DNA from: CAZICM01 sp964537685
GTDB lineage: Bacteria; Myxococcota_A; Polyangia; Polyangiales; Polyangiaceae
DNA: 64,000 bases
Assembly (NCBI GenBank): GCA_964537685.1
Contig: CAZICM010000008.1
Location: 124,001 to 188,000 of the forward strand
Direction of reading: 5' to 3'
Shown: positions 52,801 to 61,664 of the stretch, piece by piece
How positions within the stretch are numbered: position 1 is the first letter of the stretch
Layout of the letters: every line of letters starts with the position of its first letter
Notes under the pieces: generated by a model
The model's database searches: none
Seen by the model: only the letters and a program-made list of their open reading frames with translations
Told to the model about the DNA's origin: nothing
Made by a program: the position numbers and the translations under genes

Positions 52801-53859
52801 TCAATCATAGTAATAATAACAAAGCCGCCGCTCCGAATACGCCACCGGAGCATCCACGGCTAAACTACCGATCATCTTCATGGTCCAAGCGTGAATCCCG
52901 CATATACGCATCAGCGGACTCTTCGCATCCAGATATATCGTCAGCGAAGTCCCCATATCCCTGCATTCCCACCGAAGCGCCTCAAACAAATAATGGGCCG
53001 CGTCCTCCCGCCCCGGCACATACCACATCCGGCTCAGCATCAATTCCCGGATAATCCCGCTGGGCGGAACCACTTGAACCAACTGATTTACCCATACCAA
53101 GGCTTTGGGCATACGCTTAATCACCACCGTGCGCAGCCTGCAATATTCAACAATCGATAACCCTCCAACAATCATTCCAGCACCATCGACGACCACCCAA
53201 TGATGCCTAAAAGGCGTTTCAAAAGGCGTTTCCGCAAGCCAGCGCGCAAAGCCGTCCGGCGTTTCCGGCGCATATAAATTATAATCCCGGTAAAAAAGAT
53301 TCATTTTTGAGACCACGGACTCCATATCGGCCGGCTCCACGGGACGAATCGAATAGGGACGGGAAACAGGCGGAGGCGCCGAACGCATTTTCAAGGGAGC
53401 AATCGCGATTCGATTAGGTAAAAACTGCGTGGCCCGCTTCTTCGCGGTCATTTCCGAACCAATATTTTTACGCTGAATAACAGCCCAGATCACCCCTTCA
53501 TCACCAAAGCGCTTTCGGGCAAAATCCTCACACCATTCGACCATCTTCGAGGCCAAGCCCCTTCGCCGGAAATCCCCGTGCACCGCCAGGGCATTTATCA
53601 AAGCCGCCGACCGAATCCGGCCTTCCCACCGGCATTGCCCAAAACCCACCAAACATGTGCCAACAATCCCATTCACACCCGCGCATTCAGCAACAACACC
53701 CACCGTATCCCGGTGAGCAAAGAGCACAGCCTGATAAGGATCGATTTCAAAATGCCCGACCGCCTGAATACTCCCGGTATCTGGACTATTGGCGAGGAGA
53801 GCGGCATAGGCGGCGCCGTCTTCGGGGACGAGCATTCGGAGCGAAAAAGGAGTCTCCAC
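52801..53859 (-). CDS. GNAT-family acetyltransferase (two-domain)
   Basis: 352 residues from GTG 53859. The N-terminal half shows a GNAT fold with the acetyl-CoA motif LAVHGDFRRRGLASKMVEW preceded by INA, and the C-terminal half (from YSIRPVEPADMESVV) looks like a second, degenerate GNAT unit. Substrate unknown. It has no operon partner: the convergent lipoprotein gene ends immediately before it. Confidence 0.8.
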   Translation of the reverse strand: METPFSLRMLVPEDGAAYAALLANSPDTGSIQAVGHFEIDPYQAVLFAHRDTVGVVAECAGVNGIVGTCLVGFGQCRWEGRIRSAALINALAVHGDFRRRGLASKMVEWCEDFARKRFGDEGVIWAVIQRKNIGSEMTAKKRATQFLPNRIAIAPLKMRSAPPPVSRPYSIRPVEPADMESVVSKMNLFYRDYNLYAPETPDGFARWLAETPFETPFRHHWVVVDGAGMIVGGLSIVEYCRLRTVVIKRMPKALVWVNQLVQVVPPSGIIRELMLSRMWYVPGREDAAHYLFEALRWECRDMGTSLTIYLDAKSPLMRICGIHAWTMKMIGSLAVDAPVAYSERRLCYYYYD

Positions 53860-54016
53860 AAATCGATCCGCTAAACAAAATGGGCTGATTTATCTATGTT
53901 GCCGCTACGGAAAATCCGTGCACGCCCGGCAAAAGGCCGAGCCTTTTGTTGATATCAAATTCAAACCCAGATGTGCAAACAAAAAGCGTGGGCAAGCGCG
54001 TCTTTCATGTTAGGCC

Positions 54017-54391
54017 CTATGGCTCTAGCCGCTCTTCCTTTTCTTTTACGGATTCTTGCCCCCTTACCAAGGTCCTCGATACCTGCACCCGAATCACTTC
54101 ATCGCCCCGCACGACCGTAAGACCCACGCTTGTTCCCAGCAGCCCCCTCAACATCTTAATAACTTCATCTTTCCCCATAGATCTCACAAAATGCCCATCC
54201 ACCATCACAATCTCGTCCCCGGGCAAGAGCCCCGCCTCATTTGCGCCCATTCCCTCCGGCACTTCCCGAATATACACCGCATGGGTATCATTATCCCGGC
54301 CCAATATCGCCCCCACCGACCCAATCACCGGCTCGGATGCACATCCTCCCCCAAGCGCCACCAGCACAGGCCAGCCCGCCCCAATCTTCAT
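54017..54391 (-). CDS. Small PDZ-domain lipoprotein
   Basis: 124 residues from ATG 54391 (MKIGAGWPVLVALGGGC, lipobox Cys17). One PDZ domain: YIREVPEGMGANEAGLLPGDEIVMVDGHFVRSMGKDEVIKMLRG, quoted in part as NEAGLLPGDEIVMVDG, then GLTVVRGDEVIRVQV. No protease domain is attached. PDZ-only lipoproteins may bind C-termini of envelope proteins. It is divergent from the small lipoprotein at 54437. Confidence 0.82.
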   Translation of the reverse strand: MKIGAGWPVLVALGGGCASEPVIGSVGAILGRDNDTHAVYIREVPEGMGANEAGLLPGDEIVMVDGHFVRSMGKDEVIKMLRGLLGTSVGLTVVRGDEVIRVQVSRTLVRGQESVKEKEERLEP

Positions 54392-54436
54392 CCAGCGATA
54401 TTCCCAAAACACAGGGTCTCCTATAGCTTGTTTAGG

Positions 54437-54664
54437 ATGCGCTCGGCCACCATAAAACCGCGTTCCCTATTGATTTCCGCATCCCTCTTGGTTTTAACGC
54501 TCATCGCCTGCGGCTGCGCCTTGGGTGAAGAATCGCCCCCTGGATGTCAATCCACCGATGAATGCGAACCTGGATGGATATGCAAAGCCGGCGCCTGTTT
54601 TTATAGCCATACGCCCATGTCGCCTCCGGCGGGCGGCCCGGCCGACGCAGGCCCCGACGCATAA
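54437..54664 (+). CDS. Small Cys-rich lipoprotein
   Basis: 75 residues from ATG 54437. Leader LLISASLLVLTLIACGCA gives a lipobox (Cys24 or 26). The mature part has one small disulfide-type unit, CQSTDECEPGWICKAGACFY, followed by a Pro/Gly tail. Such STDEC..G..C..G.C units recur in myxobacterial exported proteins. It was easily missed because of its size. It lies 48 bp before the halogenase-like gene. Confidence 0.65.
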   Translation: MRSATIKPRSLLISASLLVLTLIACGCALGEESPPGCQSTDECEPGWICKAGACFYSHTPMSPPAGGPADAGPDA

Positions 54665-54712
54665 AATAAATCACTTCAAGCTGCACCCAAACCCACTACA
54701 ATCCAACACCCC

Positions 54713-55954
54713 ATGACCCAACACCCCGTGGATGTCATTATCATCGGCGGCGGACCAGGCGGCTCTACCCTGGCCGGATGCCTCACTCAAAAAAACCGGT
54801 CTTGCCTCGTCTTTGAGCGCGAAACCTTTCCCCGTTTCCATATCGGCGAATCGCTTCTGCCCCGTTCCTGCGAAGTCTTTCAAAAGCTTGGCGTTCAAGA
54901 CAAACTCGAACAGCATTTTCTTCGCAAGTACGGCGCCCGATTTTTATGCTCTCACACCCGAAGAACCAATACCTACTATTTCGCCGAGGCATTCGAGCCG
55001 CTATTTGAATATGCCTTCGAAGTGCCCAGGGCCGATTTCGATCATTTGCTGTTAGAGCATGCCGCGGAGCTGGGCGCAGAGGTGAGACAGGCTTGGGAAG
55101 TCACCGAAATTTTGTTTGAGGGCGATCAAGCCGTAGGCGTACTCGCGAAAGCCGTTGCCGATCCTGGACCGGCTCAAGTTTTCAGGGCCAAAGTCGTGGT
55201 CGATGCCACAGGCCGCGACACCCTGCTCGCGGGAAAGCAAAGGCACAAGACCCATCTGCCCAAACTCGATAAAACAGCTTTCTTTACGCACTTTAAAGGC
55301 GCATTCCGGGAACAGGGCCTGGATGAAGGCAATATCCAGATTGTCGTATTCGAACACGGCTGGTTTTGGTTCATCCCCTTCCGCGGCGAAGTCTCGAGCG
55401 TGGGCGCAGTCGTTTCATCGGACTGGGTAAAGCAAAGGAAGAAGGGCGAAAGCTTGGATGAGTTTTATGCCCGGACCGTTACCGAATCCTGCTGGGCCAC
55501 CGAGTTTTTGGCCCATGCCGAACGGCTGAGACCCGTGGGCGCCCTCGCCGATTTTTCCTACCGGATCGATCAGCTTTCGGGCAATGGATGGCTCTTTGTG
55601 GGAGATTCCGGCGGATTTTTGGATCCTTTGTTTTCCACGGGCGCGCATATGGCGATGAAAGGCGCCGATATAGCGGCGGACGTGATTGACAAGGCCATTT
55701 CCGGAAACGATGTGACGCGGGCAGCCTTTGGCCGCTATGAACAGGCAGCGCGCTATGCGGCCGATTTATTTTTAGGCTTTGTTCAAGCGTTCTATGGAAC
55801 AGCCGGCCTGCGCGATCTTTTGTTCCAGCAGCAGCAAAAGCCCATCATGCGCAAGCTAATCACATCGGTGCTCTCAGGCGATGTATTTCACGAGCATCAA
55901 AAACCGCTATGGGCCGACAAAGTAAGGGAATTGTATCCGGCGGCCATCCATTAA
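54713..55954 (+). CDS. FAD-dependent halogenase-like oxidoreductase
   Basis: 413 residues from ATG 54713. FAD-binding GGGPGGS (12-18), RFHIGESLLP (41-50), WFWFIP (217-222) matching the WxWxIP motif of flavin-dependent halogenases, and FVGDSGGFLDPLFSTGAHMAM near residue 295. Members include tryptophan and phenol/pyrrole halogenases; related geranylgeranyl reductases lack WxWxIP. The catalytic Lys of tryptophan halogenases could not be placed with certainty. No biosynthetic cluster is evident next to it, so a stand-alone substrate is unknown. It overlaps the convergent small lipoprotein gene by 4 bp. Confidence 0.82.
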   Translation: MTQHPVDVIIIGGGPGGSTLAGCLTQKNRSCLVFERETFPRFHIGESLLPRSCEVFQKLGVQDKLEQHFLRKYGARFLCSHTRRTNTYYFAEAFEPLFEYAFEVPRADFDHLLLEHAAELGAEVRQAWEVTEILFEGDQAVGVLAKAVADPGPAQVFRAKVVVDATGRDTLLAGKQRHKTHLPKLDKTAFFTHFKGAFREQGLDEGNIQIVVFEHGWFWFIPFRGEVSSVGAVVSSDWVKQRKKGESLDEFYARTVTESCWATEFLAHAERLRPVGALADFSYRIDQLSGNGWLFVGDSGGFLDPLFSTGAHMAMKGADIAADVIDKAISGNDVTRAAFGRYEQAARYAADLFLGFVQAFYGTAGLRDLLFQQQQKPIMRKLITSVLSGDVFHEHQKPLWADKVRELYPAAIH

Positions 55955-56274
55955 TTACAGCTTGGATTGGCCGCGACAAAGGCATCGAGCGTCGCCTGGC
56001 AGCCCGCTTTTAAGTTATCCCTCGACGCCGAATTTTTAGCGACCTCGCGCCATGCCTTGCGGTTGGCCGACATGGAGTTTTCCATCGATGCTTTTTGATC
56101 TGAAGGCACTTTTCCCAGGCATGAAGCGACTTTTTTAAAATAGGCATCGCACGCTTCTATGCCGATTTCCTCGGATGCGGCGCTCTCTTTCGCATCGCCT
56201 CCGCCCTTGCAGCCCATCCCCACCATCAGCGCGGCGGCCACGAAAAGCCCTATCCAAATGCTTGCCCGATGCAT
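55951..56274 (-). CDS. Small lipoprotein, unknown function
   Basis: 107 residues from ATG 56274. Leader WIGLFVAAALMVGMGC (lipobox Cys22). The mature part has CDAYFKKVASCLGKVP ... GCQATLDAFVAANPSC, a four-Cys helical pattern seen in many small myxobacterial lipoproteins. No function known. Confidence 0.72.
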   Translation of the reverse strand: MHRASIWIGLFVAAALMVGMGCKGGGDAKESAASEEIGIEACDAYFKKVASCLGKVPSDQKASMENSMSANRKAWREVAKNSASRDNLKAGCQATLDAFVAANPSCN

Positions 56275-56301
56275 TGAATCCTGCCCTCAAATTCTTTCTT
56301 A

Positions 56302-57537
56302 TCACCGCGCCCGGCGCGATAGCAAAATCGCATGTTCCCGGCGAGGCCGCCCCGCCTGTTCAAAGGCTTTTAAGGTAGGCAAATGAAAATGCGGGCGCTC
56401 TTGAGACGCCGATGCGCAAAGCTCAAAGCCATGAAGAGACGACAGCCTCGATAGAACATCCAGCATATACAGCGGCCGGTTGCCCACAACACTGTCGGCC
56501 AGCAACAAAACCGCATTGCCCTTGGCCTCGAGAACCCGGCGCAGCGCTTTCAGCACTTCACCCATATCCCTCTCCCACGCCAATACCGGCTCCCTCGCCG
56601 CCTGCAGATTGCGCCGCGCCCCAATTTCCCGCTCCTCAAAACGATCGGCCTTGAGCCTCAGCCACCGAAGCCTCGCTTCATGATGCTCGAGATAGTCATA
56701 CACGCCCGGATAAGGCGGCGATGTCACACAAAGCCCGATTGAACCATCATCCACGCCCTGAAGCACCCGAGCGTCACCTGTCAATACCCGCACTTTCGGA
56801 GCCCCGGAAAGCGGCTCTTCGATCGCTTTGCAGCGGCTCAACAGCTCTTCTGTCTTGCGCACAAACAACTTCGCCGTATAGCCCGCCGCAATGCGCTTGG
56901 ACGGCATCCCAGGCGCCGTATCCGAAGCCCGACGGCTGACTTTGATTAAGATCGCCGAAAGTACAAGCTCCAAGGCCAGCCGAAGGTCTTCCTCGGGAAC
57001 TTGATCGATATAAAAACGCAGACTGTCGAGCTCGAGCAGCACATGCACATCAAACAGTTCCCGATCGGCCCGCGGATAAGGATGCGTCGGTCCAGCCTTC
57101 TTCACGCGCCGCTCGTCCGCTCCCGCCGCCGCCTGCTGTGCCGCCTCCAGCAAGCGGGGAGCCGCCGCGCTATCGACCCCGCGCGCCTTCAGCCAAGCGA
57201 TTTTCGCGGCCAGCGGATTGATGTCCACCCCTACCGCCCTGCGCCCCAAAAGCCGCGCTTCCAACAGCACCGTTCCACTTCCGCAAAATGGATCGAGCAC
57301 CCAATCGCCCGGCACCGAAAACGCTTCGATCAGCCGCTTTGCCGATAGAGGATGCATTCGCGCCGGATAAGCGTGAAAGCCATGCAAATGAGCCCTCGCC
57401 GCTTCCTCCGACTCGGCCGATGAAGGCACGGCCAGCGCCTCCGCCAGCACTCGAGACAAGTTCGCATCGCCCCGCTCTTCGCTCGGCCCGCCGACATGCG
57501 TGAGCGCGCGCCTTTGTTTTTTTGCAGGACTCATCAT
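56302..57537 (-). CDS. DNA methyltransferase-like protein
   Basis: 411 residues from ATG 57537 (a second ATG at 57534 directly follows). The SAM motif I VLDPFCGSGTVLLEARLLGRRAVGVDIN and catalytic motif IV TSPPYPGVYDY are both present, preceded by HAYPARMHP, typical of amino-methyltransferases (N4-cytosine or N6-adenine class; TSPPY is common in N4 enzymes). No restriction endonuclease is adjacent. It overlaps the zinc-ribbon gene by 4 bp and lies in an operon with purQ. An RNA or housekeeping DNA target is possible. Confidence 0.82.
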   Translation of the reverse strand: MMSPAKKQRRALTHVGGPSEERGDANLSRVLAEALAVPSSAESEEAARAHLHGFHAYPARMHPLSAKRLIEAFSVPGDWVLDPFCGSGTVLLEARLLGRRAVGVDINPLAAKIAWLKARGVDSAAAPRLLEAAQQAAAGADERRVKKAGPTHPYPRADRELFDVHVLLELDSLRFYIDQVPEEDLRLALELVLSAILIKVSRRASDTAPGMPSKRIAAGYTAKLFVRKTEELLSRCKAIEEPLSGAPKVRVLTGDARVLQGVDDGSIGLCVTSPPYPGVYDYLEHHEARLRWLRLKADRFEEREIGARRNLQAAREPVLAWERDMGEVLKALRRVLEAKGNAVLLLADSVVGNRPLYMLDVLSRLSSLHGFELCASASQERPHFHLPTLKAFEQAGRPRREHAILLSRRAR

Positions 57538-58313
57538 TTTTGCTGAGCGGATGTCTTTCGCTCTTCTGCCAAGGCTTCTTGCGCCTCTTGTTCGGCTTGA
57601 GCCTCGTGTTCGGCACGGCCCGCCGCTTCTGCGCTCTTCTGAGACGATTGCTGAAGCTTGGCATCAAAGGCCGCCATCGCATCCGACGACGCAAATCGCC
57701 GCCCCACACTTCGATCGACGTCGATCAGCGCCAGCAGCTCCTCGGCTTTTTCTTCCTCGATCGAGAGCGCGGCCGCCACATCCGTCGCCGACATCTGGCC
57801 CTTGCTTTTCGCGAGAAGCTCCGCCGCCGCCGCAAGCCACGCTTCATCCAGCGCAGGCCCAATCGCTTGGCCTTCGCGCTTCGCCTTCGCCGATCCCCAC
57901 GCAAACAGCGCCAAAAAAGGAATGCTCAGCGCTCCATAGGCCAGCCCCGAAAACAAACCCAGCCCAAAGAGCAGCCAGAACAAAACAAAGAGCAGCGACA
58001 AAAATGAAAACCCAACACCCGCCCCAACCACCGCCGCCCGGCCTGTTGCCCGGCCTTTACGCGCTTGATTGGCCTTGGACAGTCCCGCACCTTCCTTGCC
58101 GCTCCGCTTGCCCAAAGGCGACGGAATACGCGGGCCTCCACACACATCGCACACAAATCGGAATTCGGCATTCTTGCTAATGCCCGCCGTCGCTCCGCAA
58201 TGAGGACACGCCGACAGCGACAACGATGTTCCACAGCGCCCACAGCGGCCCGCGCCGGAATCCACATCGGCACCGCAGGCCGGACATTTCGCCGCTGCAA
58301 ATATCCCGCTCAT
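57534..58313 (-). CDS. Zinc-ribbon membrane protein
   Basis: 259 residues from ATG 58313. Three zinc-ribbon knuckle pairs (CPACG/CGRCG, CPHCG/CDVCGG) at the N-terminus, a Lys/Arg-rich linker, a hydrophobic pair (VGFSFLSLLFVLFWLLFGLGL; AYGALSIPFLALFAW) and a C-terminal part with a winged-helix-like SATDVAAALSIEEEKAEELLALI, then an Ala/Glu/Gln coiled tail. Function unknown. Start overlaps the purQ stop (ATGA) and stop overlaps the methyltransferase start. Confidence 0.72.
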   Translation of the reverse strand: MSGIFAAAKCPACGADVDSGAGRCGRCGTSLSLSACPHCGATAGISKNAEFRFVCDVCGGPRIPSPLGKRSGKEGAGLSKANQARKGRATGRAAVVGAGVGFSFLSLLFVLFWLLFGLGLFSGLAYGALSIPFLALFAWGSAKAKREGQAIGPALDEAWLAAAAELLAKSKGQMSATDVAAALSIEEEKAEELLALIDVDRSVGRRFASSDAMAAFDAKLQQSSQKSAEAAGRAEHEAQAEQEAQEALAEERKTSAQQK

Positions 58314-59014
58314 GCCGCGGCCTCCGCAGACGCTTGAACCAAGGCTGAAAACAAGGCCAAACCATCGCTGCCGCCCAGCCCCGCTTCACTCATCCGTTCA
58401 GGATGCGGCATCAGCCCCAGCACATTCTTTCGAATTCCGCCGTACACACCCGCAATGCCTTCCACCGATCCATTGGGATTGGCTTCTTCGCTCACCACAC
58501 CGCTGCGATCGCAATAGCGAAAAGCCACGCGGCCCTGCTCATTGAGCCCGGACAGCACCGCGGCACTCGCCTGATAGCGGCCCTCGGCATGCGCGATAGG
58601 CAAACGCAGCACACCCGGGCTTTGCACGCCCCGCGTAAACGGTCCATCGGCGCAAGCCTTCACGTACACATCGCGGCAGCTAAACAAAAGATTTTTGTTC
58701 TGCATCAGCGCGCCCGGCAAAATCGTCGCCTCTGTCAAGATTTGAAAACCATTGCAAATACCGATGACATAACCGCCCCGCTCAGCATGGCGCCGGATGG
58801 CCGAAATAATCGGGCTCGCCTTCGCAATAGCGCCGCAGCGCAAATAGTCGCCATACGAAAATCCACCGGCCAGCGCGCATAAATCCGTTCCGGCAGGCAG
58901 TTCAGAATCCTTGTGCCATGAGAGCGCCGTCTCAATGCCCACCCTATCCCGCAGCGTGCGGACAAGCTCGATATCGGCATTGGTTCCGGGAAAGATCACA
59001 ACGCAGGCGCGCAT
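58310..59014 (-). CDS. purQ: Phosphoribosylformylglycinamidine synthase subunit I
   Basis: 234 residues, normal for PurQ. Glutamine amidotransferase class I: VVIFPGTNADIE, AGGFSYGDYLRCGAIA, nucleophile Cys in GICNGFQILTE, and PHPER with the catalytic His-Glu near the C-terminus. It releases ammonia for the fourth step of purine synthesis. It heads an ATGA-coupled trio with the zinc-ribbon and methyltransferase genes; purL is not in view. Confidence 0.95.
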   Translation of the reverse strand: MRACVVIFPGTNADIELVRTLRDRVGIETALSWHKDSELPAGTDLCALAGGFSYGDYLRCGAIAKASPIISAIRRHAERGGYVIGICNGFQILTEATILPGALMQNKNLLFSCRDVYVKACADGPFTRGVQSPGVLRLPIAHAEGRYQASAAVLSGLNEQGRVAFRYCDRSGVVSEEANPNGSVEGIAGVYGGIRKNVLGLMPHPERMSEAGLGGSDGLALFSALVQASAEAAA

Positions 59015-59052
59015 ATTTGTTCTCTCGCTTGTTCTCTCGCTGGGCTTTTTGT

Positions 59053-60603
59053 TTATCGCTTTTTGTTTGGATCGGGTTTGGGCAAGGGCAGCGGAGGCGG
59101 CGGGCGCGTGGGCGTGGTGCGGGTGGGCGGAGGCGGCGGGCGGGGAGGCACAAAATCCCGCTTTGGCAAGGGCGGAGGCGCTGAGGCCGAAGGCGAAGAA
59201 GGCGGTGTGCCTGCGGCTCCGGGCGGACGCGGAACAATGCCCGTGGTCTCGCGGGGCGGAGGCAGAGGCGGTTTGGGCGGTGCTGAAACAGGCTTGGCCG
59301 CCACCGCCGGTTTTTGATGCTGATGCTGATGCTGGTGCGGGGCTGGGTTCGGATGCTGGGGATGAGGCCGGGGCGCGCTTCCTATGCCAGAAAGCCCTGG
59401 AAACACAGGCCGGCTTCCTCCCGATCCAACGCCGGATGTGCCCGTGGGCGCCGCTGAAATCGGCTCGATCTCATCCAGCTCCAGCGTCGTCTGCACACCT
59501 GTCGCGGGCTCGGGCGGCACCTCGCTGATACGCTTTGCAGAAGTGCGCATCGGCACCGTTTTCGCACCGGTTGTCTCGCCAAAAATATCGTCCCGCAGGT
59601 TTGCCGGCGGCCTTGCGATCGGCATCGTCGACGAAGGCACAGGCGTGCCAATGCTGTTCCTCGATGACATCGGCCCCAGCAAATCGTCTGCCGAAGACTG
59701 GCCTCCCAGTGCGGGCGCGGGCAGCTTCGATCCCAGCGCGCTCGACCGCTTCGAAGGCGGCAAATCGAGCTCATCGCGCATCGCTTCATCTTCAAGCCGC
59801 GTCGCCTCCAGCAAGAACGCGCTGATGCTTTTTCGATCCGCGGGAGGATCGCGCTCGGGCATAGGCGTAAACGAAAAGCGCCCCACCTTCCATCCGAGCA
59901 TCGTGCGCAGCGTGGTCACAGCCTTGACGCGCGTGCCGCCGATCTTTCCTTCCACAACCGCGCCGCCCACAATTTCGAGCTGGGCCCGCCGTTTCTTGCT
60001 CACCACTTCAAACATGCCCGTACGCCGTTCCATCTCGAGCACGGTGAGCACCGTCGCCACCGACATCTGACTCAAATCGCCTTCGATCGCCGTCACGGGC
60101 GAATTCGCCTTGGGCGGCGGGATACTCATCGCCTCGCTCACCGGCGCCGCATCATCACTCTCATCGGCATCGGCGGACGATAGGGCAGGAATACGTCCTT
60201 GCATCTCCATCTGCCGGCGCATCCGTTCGGCCATCTGCACCAGCGCATCGATCTGCGCCACCACTTCCTGAATGCGGAAAGGCTTCGTGATGTAGACATC
60301 GGCGCCGACTTGATAGCCTTCCATGCGCGACGCCGGATCATCGAGTCCTGTCAAAAAAATAAAGGGCGTCGCCGCAACAGGCGAAGCTTCGGATCGGATG
60401 CTGCGGGCCACCCAAAAGCCATCGCCGTCGGGCAATTCCACATCGCACACGATCGCGCTGGGTTCTTCGGCACACGCGGTTTCAAAGCCTTCTTTGGCTG
60501 TCGCGCACGCAAGAACACCATAACCCGCATCGCGGATTGCATTGACGAGAAGGCGGCACACCCACTCATCGTCTTCAATTACGAGCACAAGGCCGCTCGC
60601 CAC
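59053..60603 (-). CDS. Response regulator receiver + DUF4388 protein with Pro-rich tail
   Basis: 516 residues from GTG 60603. The REC domain (1-~120) has acidic IEDDEW, phospho-acceptor Asp in IVCDVELPDGDGF, FLTG and ITKPF. DUF4388 (PATAN, ~165-270) starts GDLSQMSVATVLTVLEMERRTG, a domain frequent in deltaproteobacterial signalling. The remaining ~240 residues are disordered: HPQHPNPAPHQHQHQHQKP followed by poly-Pro PPRPPPPPTRTTPTRPPPP. No DNA-binding domain. A partner kinase is not adjacent. It ends 38 bp before purQ. Confidence 0.88.
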   Translation of the reverse strand: MASGLVLVIEDDEWVCRLLVNAIRDAGYGVLACATAKEGFETACAEEPSAIVCDVELPDGDGFWVARSIRSEASPVAATPFIFLTGLDDPASRMEGYQVGADVYITKPFRIQEVVAQIDALVQMAERMRRQMEMQGRIPALSSADADESDDAAPVSEAMSIPPPKANSPVTAIEGDLSQMSVATVLTVLEMERRTGMFEVVSKKRRAQLEIVGGAVVEGKIGGTRVKAVTTLRTMLGWKVGRFSFTPMPERDPPADRKSISAFLLEATRLEDEAMRDELDLPPSKRSSALGSKLPAPALGGQSSADDLLGPMSSRNSIGTPVPSSTMPIARPPANLRDDIFGETTGAKTVPMRTSAKRISEVPPEPATGVQTTLELDEIEPISAAPTGTSGVGSGGSRPVFPGLSGIGSAPRPHPQHPNPAPHQHQHQHQKPAVAAKPVSAPPKPPLPPPRETTGIVPRPPGAAGTPPSSPSASAPPPLPKRDFVPPRPPPPPTRTTPTRPPPPLPLPKPDPNKKR

Positions 60604-60651
60604 GCCTAAACGCTATCACGGGTAGATGTGGAACTGAAAAGATGGTTCAAC

Positions 60652-60984
60652 TTATTTTTCAGCCGGCGGGGGGGCAGAGCCGGACATCTTTTCCCAATAA
60701 CGGGGCGGCCTGCGGCCATGGGCGACAGCCAGGACGATCACCGTCTCGGGTTCCACCATATAACCAATCGCAAAGGGAAAGCGGGGCAGCAAACACCGCC
60801 GCATCACGGGCTCGCCTACCGAACCTGGCCATCTAGGCCACATCGAGAGCTCCTCGGCGATGGCTTCCATAGCCCGCTCCACTTCAGAAGCCAGGACATT
60901 ACCCAGCCCTTCGCGCTGCGACTCACACCAATCGCAGGCAGCTTCTAAATCCATTGCGGCATCAGGGTGAAGCAGGACTCTCAC
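60652..60984 (-). CDS. RelE/ParE-family toxin
   Basis: 110 residues from GTG 60984. HPDAAMDLEAACDWCESQREGLG, then FPFAIGYMVEPETVIVLAVAHGRRPPRYWEK matches the ParE/RelE toxin fold (FPY.I.Y......I.VL.V.H.RR.P.YW). It follows the antitoxin gene by 6 bp. Confidence 0.9.
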   Translation of the reverse strand: MRVLLHPDAAMDLEAACDWCESQREGLGNVLASEVERAMEAIAEELSMWPRWPGSVGEPVMRRCLLPRFPFAIGYMVEPETVIVLAVAHGRRPPRYWEKMSGSAPPPAEK

Positions 60985-60990
60985 GGCAGC

Positions 60991-61224
60991 CTACCATTTG
61001 GTCAAGCGCTTGCTTAAGCGCTCCCGGACAGCGGTAAAATCCTCTAAAGCGATCGACGAGGCATCCACATCCTGCGCTCGTTTATGCATTTCGTGGAGCC
61101 ACGCCTGCTCAGCGCTGGCATCGTTGCCGTCATCGAGACTGGCTAGGAGCTCATGCGCAAGCCGAGCCCGTTGGGAGGCTGGAAGCGCGAGCGCGCTGCT
61201 AAAGACATCTTCGGAGCTGCTCAT
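60991..61224 (-). CDS. Addiction-module antitoxin (PF09720/TIGR02574 type)
   Basis: 77 residues from ATG 61224. ALALPASQRARLAHELLASLDD is the signature of the small unstable antitoxin family that pairs with ParE/RelE-type toxins. Antitoxin precedes toxin, as is usual. Confidence 0.9.
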   Translation of the reverse strand: MSSSEDVFSSALALPASQRARLAHELLASLDDGNDASAEQAWLHEMHKRAQDVDASSIALEDFTAVRERLSKRLTKW

Positions 61225-61304
61225 AGGCGGGTTAGGCGCTGAGTGTACTTGGAGGGTTTGGGTTTCCGATAGAGTTTTTGGGAGAGGGAATTGTTTTTTG
61301 GGAG

Positions 61305-61496
61305 GCGCGGATTGGGCGTTGAGGCTGCAGATTGGGCTGTTTGGTGTACAGATTGGGAAAAACGGGCTGCGGATTGGTCGGATTGAAGAGCGGGGAGCCC
61401 TGAAGCAACTGCAGGATGCCGGAGGGCAACTGCAGGGTGGTGTTTGGGGCTGCAGATTGGGTTAAAGCAACTTCAGGGTGCCGGAGGGCAACTCGG
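61305..61496. repeat. Degenerate ~21-bp and 62-bp direct repeats
   Basis: The stretch 61225-61664 (440 bp) has no credible gene. (C/A)(T/G)GC(A/G)GATTGGG-type units end at ~61316, 61336, 61357 and 61378 (spacing 20-21 bp), with another at 61450-61461. A longer unit starting AAGCAACT(G/T)CAGG(A/G)TGCCGG recurs at ~61403 and ~61465. Confidence 0.6.
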
Positions 61497-61664
61497 AGTT
61501 AAACGGCTGATTTCACTGCAAGGACAGAAGGCGTTTCCGGCACTCAATCGACACGCCTCGGAGAAACGAGATCGCCCCGCCATATCTTCAATATGCGGCT
61601 GTCACGTTCTGGATCGGTTCCCATGGGAGACCGCCCAAGCAACCCAACGTCGGCGAAAATATCA

